Origin: Chengkuizengella marina | GTDB taxonomy: Bacteria; Bacillota; Bacilli; Paenibacillales; KCTC-33759 | Length of the DNA: 64,000 bases | Assembly: GCF_009910845.1 (NCBI RefSeq) | Contig: NZ_SIJB01000007.1 | Location: 62,001-126,000, forward strand | Reading direction: 5' to 3' | In this document: positions 27,173 through 36,171 of the stretch, one piece after another | Layout: every line of letters starts with the position of its first letter | Numbering within the stretch: the first letter of the stretch is position 1 | The notes under the pieces: model-generated | The model's input: only the letters and a program-made list of their open reading frames with translations | Databases searched by the model: none | Told to the model about the DNA's origin: nothing | Translations under genes and position numbers: made by a program

Positions 27173-27206
27173 AGAGCACAATCAAAATAAAGATTGTGCT
27201 CTTTCA
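27173..27206 (+). terminator. probable terminator of oxidoreductase operon
   Basis: Perfect 11-bp stem AGAGCACAATC/GATTGTGCTCT with an 8-base loop; the T tract (TTCACTTCTGTTTT) is weak. Confidence 0.6.
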
Positions 27207-27254
27207 CTTCTGTTTTACAATTCACATTATTTTAGATTTGGGAGGAATAGGATA

Positions 27255-27554
27255 ATGCCGTTTGTTTTAAAACATAAGGAAAGTTCTCAAATTTTTACTT
27301 GCACTTTAATTAATATTTATCAACTTCCTTATTACGGTACAAAATTTTGGGATAAGCTTAAACATGCAGAACAAGAAGCTAATGCATTTCTTGAACAACA
27401 TCAAGTGAATGATCCTGAACTTTGGACTGTATTTGAAGTAAGTGAGCAAAAATTGAAAATTTTCAATGTAAAATTAAATAATAACAACGCTAAATCATTA
27501 TTTATTGATGAAGAGACAAAATCTCCTTTTGTAAAAAATAAAGAGGAAGAATAG
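27255..27554 (+). CDS. conserved hypothetical protein, 99 aa
   Basis: Small soluble protein starting MPFVLKHKESSQIFTC, rich in charged residues, ending in a KNKEEE tail, with no signal peptide or membrane segment. GGGAGGA lies 8 bases before the ATG, so it is very likely translated. I do not recognise the family. It is isolated between the oxidoreductase operon and the nucleoside importer; the palindrome at 27111 could act on it. Confidence 0.7.
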   Translation: MPFVLKHKESSQIFTCTLINIYQLPYYGTKFWDKLKHAEQEANAFLEQHQVNDPELWTVFEVSEQKLKIFNVKLNNNNAKSLFIDEETKSPFVKNKEEE

Positions 27555-27921
27555 GTTATGATATAGAATAAAAAAATGATAATTGCGAACGCTACAAAAG
27601 AAGTTTCCAATTAATATGAACAACTTAAACATGACAAATTTAGATTTAAAGACCTTTATTATTTAACTATTTATGCTGCAAGAGGTGTTGATTGAATGTG
27701 ATAATTGTATAAAAAGTTTATTATTGGGAATTATTTAACGCAATACCACTGTAATTAACTAAAATTAGCTTGGAGATTGCATTAAATTATGCTATATATA
27801 TTCATAGAAACCTTAAGTTGTACTAAACATGGTATAAAATAAAAACAGAGGTTTCTATTCTGACATGGAAAATAATGATAAGTTACTTGTCAGGCTAAAA
27901 AAAGAAGGGGGATTTAAAAAT
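27555..27921 (+). other. non-coding leader before the nucleoside importer
   Basis: About 365 AT-rich bases. I found no purine riboswitch signature. A 10-bp perfect inverted repeat, ATAGAAACCT (27804-27813) with AGGTTTCTAT (27849-27858), encloses a TATAAAAT box and lies 63 bases before the ATG; it could be an operator or an RNA hairpin. Confidence 0.4.
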
Positions 27922-28944
27922 ATGAAAAAGAATTTTATGTTGAAGTCACTAATTTTAATTTTAGTGTTCTCTATGGCATTAATTGGGTGTGCTCAAGAGT
28001 CAGAACCAGGTGAGAAACCAGAAGAACCAACAGATGAACCACTAGAGAATGAAGTGAAAGTTGGTATGGTTACAGACGTTGGTGGAGTGAACGATAATTC
28101 CTTTAACCAAAGTGCTTGGGAAGGCTTAGAACGTTTAAAGCGAGCAGGCGGTGATGTAAACTACATAGAAAGCCAAGGCGAAGGGGATTTTGAACCAAAC
28201 TTAAATGAATTCGTGAACGGCGGATGGGATTTAACTTGGGGTATTGGATTTTTAATGGGTGATGCTATTAAAGCGATTGCAGAACAAAACCCTGAATCTA
28301 ATTTTGGAATCATTGATGCTGTAGTTGATGCTCCAAATGTAGTTTCTACTGTATTTAAAGAACATGAAGGTTCTTACTTAGTAGGTGTTGTTGCGGCAAT
28401 GACAACAAAGTCGAATAAAATTGGATTTGTAGGTGGAATGGACATTCCGGTGATCAAAAAGTTTGAAACTGGATTCCTTGAAGGAGTAAAAGCTGTTAAT
28501 CCAGATATTGATGTTAAAGTTGAATATACAGGTTCATTTACAGATGCTGGTTTAGGTAAAGCATCAGCAGCAACGATGTATGATAATGGAGTTGATGTAA
28601 TCTTTCATGCAGCTGGTGGTGTAGGTGATGGAGTATTTGGAGAAGCAAGTGAACGTTCTGGTGTTTGGGTAATAGGTGTTGATAAAGATCAATCCATCAC
28701 ATTCGGAGATGAAATTACTTTAACTTCAATGATGAAATATGTTGATGAAGCTGTGTATCAAGTATCTAGAGATTATGCTGAAGGTAATTTCAAAGGTGGA
28801 ATTAGAGAACTTGGTTTAGCTGAAAATGGAGTTGGTTTACCAGATGAGAATCCAAATATTTCTGAAGAAGTAATGAATGCAGTGAATGAATATAAAGAAA
28901 AAATCATCAACGGTGAGATTGTAGTCCCTTCTGGTATTGAATAA
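27922..28944 (+). CDS. nupN: BMP-family nucleoside-binding lipoprotein
   Basis: Substrate-binding lipoprotein of a nucleoside ABC importer, 340 residues. The signal ends in MALIGC, an acidic linker follows, then a BMP-family domain (GMVTDVGGVNDNSFNQSAWEG, GFVGGMDIPVIKKFETGF, GVDKDQSI). ATG 27922 starts the signal peptide after GGGGG; the longer frame from 27865 is rejected. ATPase and two permeases follow in the order of Bacillus yufNOPQ (nupNOPQ, guanosine uptake), which is the basis for the symbol. Confidence 0.88.
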   Translation: MKKNFMLKSLILILVFSMALIGCAQESEPGEKPEEPTDEPLENEVKVGMVTDVGGVNDNSFNQSAWEGLERLKRAGGDVNYIESQGEGDFEPNLNEFVNGGWDLTWGIGFLMGDAIKAIAEQNPESNFGIIDAVVDAPNVVSTVFKEHEGSYLVGVVAAMTTKSNKIGFVGGMDIPVIKKFETGFLEGVKAVNPDIDVKVEYTGSFTDAGLGKASAATMYDNGVDVIFHAAGGVGDGVFGEASERSGVWVIGVDKDQSITFGDEITLTSMMKYVDEAVYQVSRDYAEGNFKGGIRELGLAENGVGLPDENPNISEEVMNAVNEYKEKIINGEIVVPSGIE

Positions 28945-28959
28945 AAAAATTTAATTTAG

Positions 28960-30507
28960 GTGATGAAGGTGAATAAAGAAAACATAGCTGTAGAAATGAG
29001 AGGGATTACCAAAAGATTTCCTGGTATCGTAGCAAATGATTCTATTAGCTTTAAAGTGAAACATGGTGAAATCCATGCTCTATTAGGAGAAAATGGTGCG
29101 GGAAAATCCACTTTGATGAATGTTTTATTTGGCCTTTATCAGCCAGAAGAGGGAGAGATATTAATCAACGGTAACAAGGTTGAAATAACAAACCCTAATA
29201 TGGCAAATGAATTGGGTATAGGAATGGTTCACCAGCATTTTATGCTGGTTGAGCCATTTACAGTTGCACAAAATATTATTTTAGGCATCGAACCCAAAAA
29301 TGGTCTTATCATTAATCAAAGTAAAGCAATTAAGAAAATAAATGAAATATCAGAACAATATGGTTTAGACGTTGATCCTTATGCTAAGGTGAAAGATATC
29401 TCAGTGGGGATGCAACAGAGAGTTGAGATATTAAAGACGTTATATCGTGGAGCAGATATTTTAATTTTTGACGAACCATCAGCTGTTTTAACACCGCAAG
29501 AAATTGTGGAATTAATGAAAATTTTTAGAAATCTAGTCAAAGAAGGTAAAACAATTATTTTAATTACCCATAAACTGAAAGAAATTATGGAAGTTGCTGA
29601 CAATGTGACGATTATAAGACGTGGGAAAGTGGTCGATAGCGTTTCCGTTGAGAGTACAAACCCAGATGAACTTGCTGCGAAAATGGTTGGACGTAAGGTA
29701 AGTTTTTCAGTAGACAAAAAACCGGCTCAGATTAAAGATAAAATTCTCTCCGTAGATAAAATCAATGCTAAGAATAATAGAGGCTTGCCAGCATTAAATG
29801 AACTTTCTTTGCAAGTTCATGCAGGTGAAATACTAGGGATTGCAGGTGTTGACGGCAATGGTCAAAGTGAGCTGATCGAAGTTCTAACTGGGTTAAGAAA
29901 AGTAACTTCTGGAGAAATTACGTTACATGGTTCCAGTCTGCAAACGCTTAATCCGAGACAAATATCAGAGGAAAAAGTCGGACATATTCCTGAGGATCGT
30001 CATAAAAGAGGTTTAGTGCTTGATTTTTCTGTTAGTGAAAATATGGTATTAAAAAATTATTATCATCCTCAATTTAATAAAAATGGATTCCTAAAATTTG
30101 ATGAAATTGATAAGTATTCAATTGATTTAATTGAACAGTTTGATGTTCGTACACCAAGTCATAAAACCCCAGCAAGGGCGTTGTCAGGAGGAAATCAACA
30201 AAAGGCGATTATTGCAAGGGAAGTTGACAGTGATCCTGATTTATTAATTGCAGGTCAACCAACTAGAGGTTTAGACGTAGGTGCGATTGAGTTTATCCAT
30301 AAAAAGTTAATCGAACAACGAGATAAAGGAAAAGCTGTATTGTTAATCTCATTGGAATTGGATGAATTATTAAACGTATCTGATCGAATTGCAGTGATTT
30401 ATGAAGGAAGTATTGTTGGCATCGTGAATCCAAAAGAAACGAATGAACAAGAACTAGGGTTGATGATGTCAGGCGGAAAAATAAACCAAAGAGGTAAAGA
30501 ACAATGA
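28960..30507 (+). CDS. nupO: nucleoside ABC transporter ATP-binding protein
   Basis: Double-ATPase subunit, 515 residues, as in sugar/nucleoside importers. The first half has Walker A GENGAGKST, signature ISVGMQQRVEILK and Walker B ILIFDEPSAVL; the second has the altered GVDGNGQSEL, ALSGGNQQKAIIARE and LIAGQPTRGLD. Several starts (GTG 28960, ATG 28963, GTG 28969) share an AGGTGA region and cannot be separated. Its end overlaps the next permease by four bases. Confidence 0.9.
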   Translation: MMKVNKENIAVEMRGITKRFPGIVANDSISFKVKHGEIHALLGENGAGKSTLMNVLFGLYQPEEGEILINGNKVEITNPNMANELGIGMVHQHFMLVEPFTVAQNIILGIEPKNGLIINQSKAIKKINEISEQYGLDVDPYAKVKDISVGMQQRVEILKTLYRGADILIFDEPSAVLTPQEIVELMKIFRNLVKEGKTIILITHKLKEIMEVADNVTIIRRGKVVDSVSVESTNPDELAAKMVGRKVSFSVDKKPAQIKDKILSVDKINAKNNRGLPALNELSLQVHAGEILGIAGVDGNGQSELIEVLTGLRKVTSGEITLHGSSLQTLNPRQISEEKVGHIPEDRHKRGLVLDFSVSENMVLKNYYHPQFNKNGFLKFDEIDKYSIDLIEQFDVRTPSHKTPARALSGGNQQKAIIAREVDSDPDLLIAGQPTRGLDVGAIEFIHKKLIEQRDKGKAVLLISLELDELLNVSDRIAVIYEGSIVGIVNPKETNEQELGLMMSGGKINQRGKEQ

Positions 30508-31574
30508 AAACATTATCACGTTGGTTATTAAGAGAATCGGTTATCATACCTCTTATTTCAGTGTTTGCTGGGCTTATCATTGGAGCTATCATTATGATGT
30601 TTGGCGGTTATAACCCATTTGAGGCTTACCAAGCCTTATTTAATAAAGCATTTGGTAACATTTACGGAATTGGAGAGACGATTCGTACAATCACTCCGCT
30701 TATATTTACTGGACTAGCTGTTGCTTTTGCATTTCGAACTGGACTATTCAACATCGGTGCAGAGGGACAGTTCATTATGGGTTCACTGGCTGCTGCCTAC
30801 GTAGGGATCATGCTTGACCTTCCAGCAATAATTCATATGCCATTAGCCGTTATAGTTGGGGGTATCGTTGGCGGTTTATGGGGAGGCATTGCAGGTTTTC
30901 TAAAGGCCTCTCGTGGAGTTCATGAAGTTATCACGACCATTATGCTGAACTGGATTGCTTTATACTTGTCAAATTATTTAATTCGTACACATTTGTTAGA
31001 AAAAGGTCAACAAAAATCTGAAACACTTGCTCAAAGCTCGTGGTTATCCTTTTCTTTTTTAACAGATCTATTCAATAATGCACGAATACATTTTGGATTT
31101 TTAATTGCTATTCTTTGTGCGATAGTGTTTTATGTTATTTTGCAGAAAATGAAACAAGGATATGAGCTTCGTTCTGTAGGGCTAAATCCACATGCAGCTG
31201 AATATGCAGGGATTAACGTAAAAAGCAATATTATAAAGGCAATGGTTATCAGTGGTATGTTTGCAGGACTAGGTGGTGCTGTAGAAGTACTAGGTGTGAC
31301 GCATAATGTGACCATATTACCTGCCTTCCAGGGATACGGTTTTGACGGTATCGCTGTTGCATTATTAGGTGGGAACGCAGCGTTTGGTTCAGTCGTTGGT
31401 GCATTTTTATTAGGGACTTTAACTTTTGGAGCAACAGGGATGAAACTTGGTGCTGGTGTCCCATTTGAAATCATCAATATTGTCATTGCACTTGTCATTT
31501 ACTTTGTAGCGTCAAGGTTAATTTTCAAAAGGCTAATGAATGCATTGAATGTGAATAAACAGGAGGAACAATAA
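30504..31574 (+). CDS. nupP: nucleoside ABC transporter permease
   Basis: Branched-chain-type (BPD_transp_2) permease, 356 residues with about ten hydrophobic segments. FRTGLFNIGAEGQFIMG is the family signature, and GGNAAFGSVVGAFLLGTLTFG lies near the end. It overlaps the ATPase gene by ATGA. It forms the channel together with the protein encoded at 31576. Confidence 0.9.
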   Translation: MKTLSRWLLRESVIIPLISVFAGLIIGAIIMMFGGYNPFEAYQALFNKAFGNIYGIGETIRTITPLIFTGLAVAFAFRTGLFNIGAEGQFIMGSLAAAYVGIMLDLPAIIHMPLAVIVGGIVGGLWGGIAGFLKASRGVHEVITTIMLNWIALYLSNYLIRTHLLEKGQQKSETLAQSSWLSFSFLTDLFNNARIHFGFLIAILCAIVFYVILQKMKQGYELRSVGLNPHAAEYAGINVKSNIIKAMVISGMFAGLGGAVEVLGVTHNVTILPAFQGYGFDGIAVALLGGNAAFGSVVGAFLLGTLTFGATGMKLGAGVPFEIINIVIALVIYFVASRLIFKRLMNALNVNKQEEQ

Positions 31575-31575
31575 T

Positions 31576-32538
31576 ATGGATTGGCTAAAAATATTTGTTG
31601 ATCTGACGCACAATACCATAGTTTTTTCTACGGCTTTAGTATTTGCAGCCATAGGAGGCATGTTCTCCGAACGTTCCGGAGTTGTTAACATAGCGTTAGA
31701 AGGGCTAATGATCATTGGAGCTTTCACAGGTGCAGTGGTAACCTTTTTTGTGGATCAATCATTAGGAGGTAGTCCTATTTCACCATGGATAGGCTTTATT
31801 AGTGCCATTGTCGCTGGTATCATCTTTTCGTTACCACATGCGGTTGCATCTATTAGATACCAAGCAGATCAAGTTGTAAGTGGTATTGCTCTAAACTTTT
31901 TAGCAATTGGAGTTGCCATTTACTTTACAAAAGTTTTATTTGATGGCTCTGCACAAACGAAAACTTTAAAAGCTTCTTTTGATAAATGGGAAATACCATT
32001 TCTTGCAGATCAATCAACGATAGGAGCTCTTTTTAAAGCTTACCCTACTAGTGTGATTATGATATTGGTGGTAGTAATTTCTTATGTAGTATTATTTAAA
32101 ACCCCATTCGGGTTAAGATTGAGAGCAGTTGGGGAACATCCAAGAGCTGCAGATACGATGGGGATTAATGTTTTTAGAACACGTTATATCGCAGTGATGA
32201 TTAGTGGAGCTTTAGCAGCAATGGGAGGAGCTACTATTGTGTTAACTACTACTAATAATTTTACACATAGTACGATTTCTGGACAAGGCTTTATTGCACT
32301 AGCTGCTCTTATCTTTGGTAAGTGGCATCCAACGAAAACGATGTTTGCTGCATTATTTTTTGGAATGGCAACAGCATTAAGATCAGTGTTACAGCAGTTT
32401 GGAATTACAGATTATATTCCAGTTGATTTTATATTCATACTTCCGTATGTGCTTACGATATTAGTCTTAGCAGGATTAATTGGTCGTGCAGATGCACCAT
32501 CTGCTCTAGGTAGACCATATGAGCTTGGAAGTCGATAA
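31576..32538 (+). CDS. nupQ: nucleoside ABC transporter permease
   Basis: Second BPD_transp_2 permease, 320 residues with about nine membrane segments. SERSGVVNIALEGLMIIGAF and LRAVGEHPRAADTMGINV are conserved elements of NupQ-type subunits. AGGAGG is placed just before its ATG, one base after the previous stop. A strong hairpin ends the operon. Confidence 0.9.
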   Translation: MDWLKIFVDLTHNTIVFSTALVFAAIGGMFSERSGVVNIALEGLMIIGAFTGAVVTFFVDQSLGGSPISPWIGFISAIVAGIIFSLPHAVASIRYQADQVVSGIALNFLAIGVAIYFTKVLFDGSAQTKTLKASFDKWEIPFLADQSTIGALFKAYPTSVIMILVVVISYVVLFKTPFGLRLRAVGEHPRAADTMGINVFRTRYIAVMISGALAAMGGATIVLTTTNNFTHSTISGQGFIALAALIFGKWHPTKTMFAALFFGMATALRSVLQQFGITDYIPVDFIFILPYVLTILVLAGLIGRADAPSALGRPYELGSR

Positions 32539-32566
32539 TTGTAAAATCAAAACATTATTATATTTA

Positions 32567-32611
32567 AAAACGAAGGTTCCTATATGTTTATTTGGGAACC
32601 TTCGTTTTTTT
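32567..32611. terminator. bidirectional terminator
   Basis: Stem AAAACGAAGGTTCC/GGAACCTTCGTTTT, with seven T on the plus side and five T on the minus side. It serves the nup operon and the convergent gene at 32644. Confidence 0.92.
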
Positions 32612-32643
32612 CATCGACAAAATCAAGTTTTTAATACAATATT

Positions 32644-33168
32644 TTATTCGGGTTTATTATCCTTGCTAAAAACAACTAGATTTTCAACTCTTTGTAAACG
32701 AATGTACTCATTATTTTTTAAATCTAACCTGAAGAAACCATAAAGATAGGCCGCCTCTATAAAAGAAAGTCCTGGATAACATACAATAGCTTCATTTGTG
32801 TATGGATTATCCATGATCACTTGCCATTCTCCAGTTCGACTCTCAATTGGAATCTGTTTTAATATTTCATTTTTATGTTGCATAATTTGTTCTAGTTGAG
32901 TCCAAACATTCGCCCAAGAAGGACTAAATTGAATTGGACTTTGAAAAATTAATTTTGCTTTATTTAGCAATTCTGTAACTCTGGAGATGTTTGTGTCATC
33001 ATAAGTTTTAAGTTGTTCTTTCATCCAGTATAAAAAATGACTAAAACCGGAATACCCTTTTTCTTTCATTTGTTCTCTGACTTCATCATATTCAGTACTT
33101 GACTTTGCTGTTTCGAATAGTTCGATTAAATTTTTTTCTCCTATTTTCACTATCTCACCCATGTTCAT
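32644..33168 (-). CDS. hypothetical protein, 174 aa
   Basis: Soluble, mostly helical protein starting MNMGEIVKIGEKNLIEL, with a Trp- and Tyr-rich C-terminal half (SWANVWTQLEQ, YLYGFFRLDLKNNEYIRLQRVE). No signal peptide or membrane segment. I do not recognise the family. It is transcribed alone and ends at the terminator shared with the nup operon. Confidence 0.7.
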   Translation of the reverse strand: MNMGEIVKIGEKNLIELFETAKSSTEYDEVREQMKEKGYSGFSHFLYWMKEQLKTYDDTNISRVTELLNKAKLIFQSPIQFSPSWANVWTQLEQIMQHKNEILKQIPIESRTGEWQVIMDNPYTNEAIVCYPGLSFIEAAYLYGFFRLDLKNNEYIRLQRVENLVVFSKDNKPE

Positions 33169-33297
33169 AAGTATTTTATATAAAATGATATATGAAATGT
33201 ATAAAAATGCAAGTGTTTTTCAAATATAAGAATAAGGAATTCATCATAGATTTATTTTGAAAATCATGTAGAGTCCTTCTATAATTTATTAGCCATA

Positions 33298-33356
33298 GAA
33301 AAACTGCACCTTCAACTATAAGATAATTTCTAACAATTGAGGTGCAGTTTAATTTT
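33298..33356 (-). terminator. terminator of CAP-protein gene
   Basis: AACTGCACCT stem pairing with AGGTGCAGTT around a long loop; on the minus strand the stem is followed by TTTTTC, downstream of the stop at 33386. Confidence 0.7.
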
Positions 33357-33385
33357 GATAGCATGATCAATTTATTAAACTTAAT

Positions 33386-34315
33386 TTATGAAGAGAAAGG
33401 AGTTAAAAACTGTTGAGTCCAGTAATGCCTGTAGTTGCTATTAGAACCATAATAATACCCTACACCGATTTGAGTATAACTGCTAGATAAAATATTTGCT
33501 CTGTGACCGGAACTGTTCATCCATCCATTCACTACCTTTGCAGGAGTGTTTTGCCCTGCAGCAATGTTTTCTGCAGCTGCACGATAATTCAGGCCAAAGG
33601 ATTTCATCATATCAAACGGAGATCCATAGGTTGGAGAGGTATGATCAAAGTATTGATTAATCAACATATCCTTAGATTTTATATTTGCTACATTACTGAT
33701 ATTTGCATTTAACGTTAATGGAGTTAATTTGTTACTTACTCTTTGTTCATTTGTTAAGAAAAACACTTCAAATTCAAATTCATCTGGAATATATGTATCA
33801 CTTTGGATATATTGATATTGTTGGAAACTGGATTTTTTCGAAGTTAAAGTATCGCCTTTTTTCATTATGACAGTTGAACGCTTCTCATCCCATGAAACCT
33901 CATATCCAAATGCTTCTCCTGCTGCTCTTAAAGGTATCAAAGTTCGACTGCCTATGGATTTAGCCGTTGTATCAATTTTAGAAATTTTACTCTTTGCTCC
34001 AGTGTTTTGATCCATTTCATGAATAAATTTAGAATCAATTTTCATTATTACTTGTTTTTGTTCATTACCTCTATGTAATGTAGAAGTAATGGTTTCTGAA
34101 CTTTTATCCCAATTTACTTTTGCCCCTATTTTTTCAAAAACACCTCGAAGTGGAATTAATACTCTATTCCTTTCAATAATAGGTTCTGAATCTGGAAAAT
34201 TTACTCTTTCTCCATCTACAATCACGGAGATACTTGTGGCTGCTAGTGCAGAGGAAGGCATGATTAATGAAGACAATAATACTATAATGAGTACAAACTT
34301 AAGCTGTTTAATCAT
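33386..34315 (-). CDS. secreted stalk-domain plus CAP-domain protein
   Basis: Exported 309-residue protein: a signal peptide (to ALAA, residue ~26), a copper-amine-oxidase-N/stalk domain (~28-150, with RNRVLIPLRGVFE and SRTLIPLRAAGEAFGYEV) and a C-terminal CAP/SCP domain of the YkwD type (FFLTNEQRVSNKLTPL, DHTSPTYGSPFDMM, AENIAAGQ, GHRANILS, GVGYYYGS, YWTQQF). This pairing is common in Paenibacillaceae. The CAP domain keeps its His/Glu pocket. The role in the envelope is unknown. It is a single gene, divergent from the hydrolase gene at 34696. Confidence 0.87.
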   Translation of the reverse strand: MIKQLKFVLIIVLLSSLIMPSSALAATSISVIVDGERVNFPDSEPIIERNRVLIPLRGVFEKIGAKVNWDKSSETITSTLHRGNEQKQVIMKIDSKFIHEMDQNTGAKSKISKIDTTAKSIGSRTLIPLRAAGEAFGYEVSWDEKRSTVIMKKGDTLTSKKSSFQQYQYIQSDTYIPDEFEFEVFFLTNEQRVSNKLTPLTLNANISNVANIKSKDMLINQYFDHTSPTYGSPFDMMKSFGLNYRAAAENIAAGQNTPAKVVNGWMNSSGHRANILSSSYTQIGVGYYYGSNSNYRHYWTQQFLTPFSS

Positions 34316-34695
34316 CTTGTAAACTCCTATTCATGTTTTGTATTATAGGAACATACATAATATTTGATTAGATGATGTATCTTTTGGTGTATCTTTGTTT
34401 ATCACAAAGTGATATTATCAAAATATACCAAATATTAATGATAAAGGTCTCCATTTCTGTGATATTTTTAGCAAAATTTTTATGTAGTTGAATATAGGTT
34501 ATAAATCAATCTTTATGTATGTTGACTATATAATCAGTATACCAAACGTGATAGAAAAATGAAGTTGTAACTAGTTTGTAAAATATACAACAAGTTAACT
34601 ATATATGTCATAGCTTTCAATATATTAAAGAACTCTTAATAAGGAATTATTTATTGTATTTTAAAAAGAATCAATTAGGGAAGGAGCACGGAGAA
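34316..34695. other. divergent intergenic region
   Basis: About 380 AT-rich bases between two divergent genes. The only structure I see is the palindrome TATCAC-AAA-GTGATA (34400-34414) and repeated GTATC/GATAC words near it; no gene. Confidence 0.4.
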
Positions 34696-35625
34696 ATGAA
34701 GACAGAAAATTTGCCACTTCAATCAAATGGTTTATCTTTTCATGTGAAATGCTGGTTGCCAGATGAAGTACCAAAAGCAGTAGTTCAAATTGCACATGGG
34801 ATGGCCGAACACATTGAAAGGTATGATCGTTTTGCAAAGACACTGGTTAACGATGGATTTGCTGTTTTTGGAAATGATCATCGAGGTCATGGAAAAACAG
34901 CAGCTACCAAAGAAGATTTAGGATTTTTTGCAGATAAAGATGGCTGGAAGCTAGTAGTAGAAGATATGTATGCTTTACATTTATTGATTAAAGAAAAATA
35001 TCCGGACTTACCAGTTTTTATTTTTGGACATAGTATGGGTTCTTTTTTAACCAGAAGATATATTCAATTGTACGGTGAAGGATTAGATGGAGTAATATTA
35101 GCTGGTAGTGGGGGAGATGGAGGAATATTAGCCAAAATTGGAGTGCAAATTGTTAAACACGAGGTGAAAAGAAAGGGGAAACGGGGAAGAAGCCCAAGAA
35201 TGAATAAACTCATTTTTGGTAAATTTAATAAAAGCTTTCATCCAAATCGTACTGAGTTTGATTGGATCTCAAGAGATGTAAAGGAAGTTGATAAATATAT
35301 TGAAGACCCATTCACTGGTGGTGTGTGTACAGCAAGTTTTTATTATGACATGTTATCGGGAGTGCAAGAACTTCATCGAATGGAGAACATTCAACAAACT
35401 CCTAATAATTTACCTATATATTTTCTAAGTGGTGAAAAGGATCCAGTGGGTAACTTTGGCAAGGATATAAAAAAAGTCGTTAATTTATATCAAAATTCAG
35501 GAGTAAAAGATATTTCTTATAAAATATATAAGGAAGCCAGACATGAATTATTAAATGAATTGAACTTTGATGAAGTGACTCAGGATATTATATTCTGGCT
35601 ACAAGAAAGATTAAACATCAATTAG
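34696..35625 (+). CDS. alpha/beta hydrolase, monoacylglycerol-lipase-like
   Basis: Serine hydrolase of 309 residues of the Hydrolase_4/lysophospholipase group. Seen are AHGMAEHIERYDRFA, NDHRGHGKTA, the nucleophile elbow FGHSMGS, Asp in SGEKDPVGN and His in EARHELLNE. No signal peptide. ATG 34696 follows AAGGAG and GGAGAA; TTG 34654 gives a 14-residue extension without support. It probably releases glycerol or lysophospholipid head groups. Confidence 0.88.
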   Translation: MKTENLPLQSNGLSFHVKCWLPDEVPKAVVQIAHGMAEHIERYDRFAKTLVNDGFAVFGNDHRGHGKTAATKEDLGFFADKDGWKLVVEDMYALHLLIKEKYPDLPVFIFGHSMGSFLTRRYIQLYGEGLDGVILAGSGGDGGILAKIGVQIVKHEVKRKGKRGRSPRMNKLIFGKFNKSFHPNRTEFDWISRDVKEVDKYIEDPFTGGVCTASFYYDMLSGVQELHRMENIQQTPNNLPIYFLSGEKDPVGNFGKDIKKVVNLYQNSGVKDISYKIYKEARHELLNELNFDEVTQDIIFWLQERLNIN

Positions 35626-35709
35626 GTAATTTCAAATGTTTCAATCAAAAAGATAAAGAAATGGAAGTGTATATTGCTATTATTATAAATTGTGAAAGGG
35701 TGATTATAG

Positions 35710-36087
35710 ATGCCTAAAGTTCAACTTGGAGTTACAGAAGGAAAACTAGCCGAGTGTCCAAATTCTCCGAATTGTGTGTCGACTCAGACAATGGATGAAT
35801 CCAAAAAAATGGAACCCATTCCTTTTACTATTTCTAACGAGAAAGCAATGGAAAAAATAATAAAAGTTGTAAATGAAATGCCAAGAACGAAAGTTATTAG
35901 TCAGGATAATAACTACATACATGTGACCTTTACAACAAAATTATTTCGTTTTGTAGACGACGTTGAATTTTACCTTGATGAAAAAGAAAAGGTGGTTCAT
36001 TATCGTTCAGCCTCACGAACAGGTTATTCTGATTTGGGCGTGAATCGAAAACGTATGATTGAAATTTCAAAGAGATTTCTTTTTTAA
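35710..36087 (+). CDS. DUF1499 protein
   Basis: A 125-residue DUF1499 protein: LAECPNSPNCVST near the N-terminus, VDDVEFYLDE and HYRSASRTGYSDLGVNRKRM at the C-terminus cover the entire domain. Two Cys in CPNSPNC could bind metal or form a disulfide. Function unknown. A ribosome site GGGTG lies before the ATG. Confidence 0.88.
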   Translation: MPKVQLGVTEGKLAECPNSPNCVSTQTMDESKKMEPIPFTISNEKAMEKIIKVVNEMPRTKVISQDNNYIHVTFTTKLFRFVDDVEFYLDEKEKVVHYRSASRTGYSDLGVNRKRMIEISKRFLF

Positions 36088-36113
36088 ATGAGTAACAAAG
36101 ACTGAAAAATATA

Positions 36114-36156
36114 TAGCCCCCTATGTTCATTCATTAATGAACATAACGGGGGCGAC
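36114..36156. terminator. bidirectional terminator
   Basis: Long stem GCCCCCTATGTTCATT/AATGAACATAaCGGGGGC. The T-rich side is on the minus strand (TATATATTTTT), serving the gene at 36172; it also lies 27 bases after the DUF1499 gene. Confidence 0.8.
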
Positions 36157-36171
36157 TATTGTTAATTTATA

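Noticed and set aside
27555-27921. Purine riboswitch before the nucleoside importer
   Set aside because: I looked for the conserved loop and junction sequences and did not find them.
30293-31727. Several minus-strand frames of 60-120 codons inside the nup permease genes
   Set aside because: They are opposite-strand shadows of membrane-protein genes and lack ribosome sites.
34400-34414. TATCAC-AAA-GTGATA as a defined regulator site
   Set aside because: The palindrome is real, but it fits no consensus I can name and lies far from both starts, so it is only mentioned with the intergenic region.
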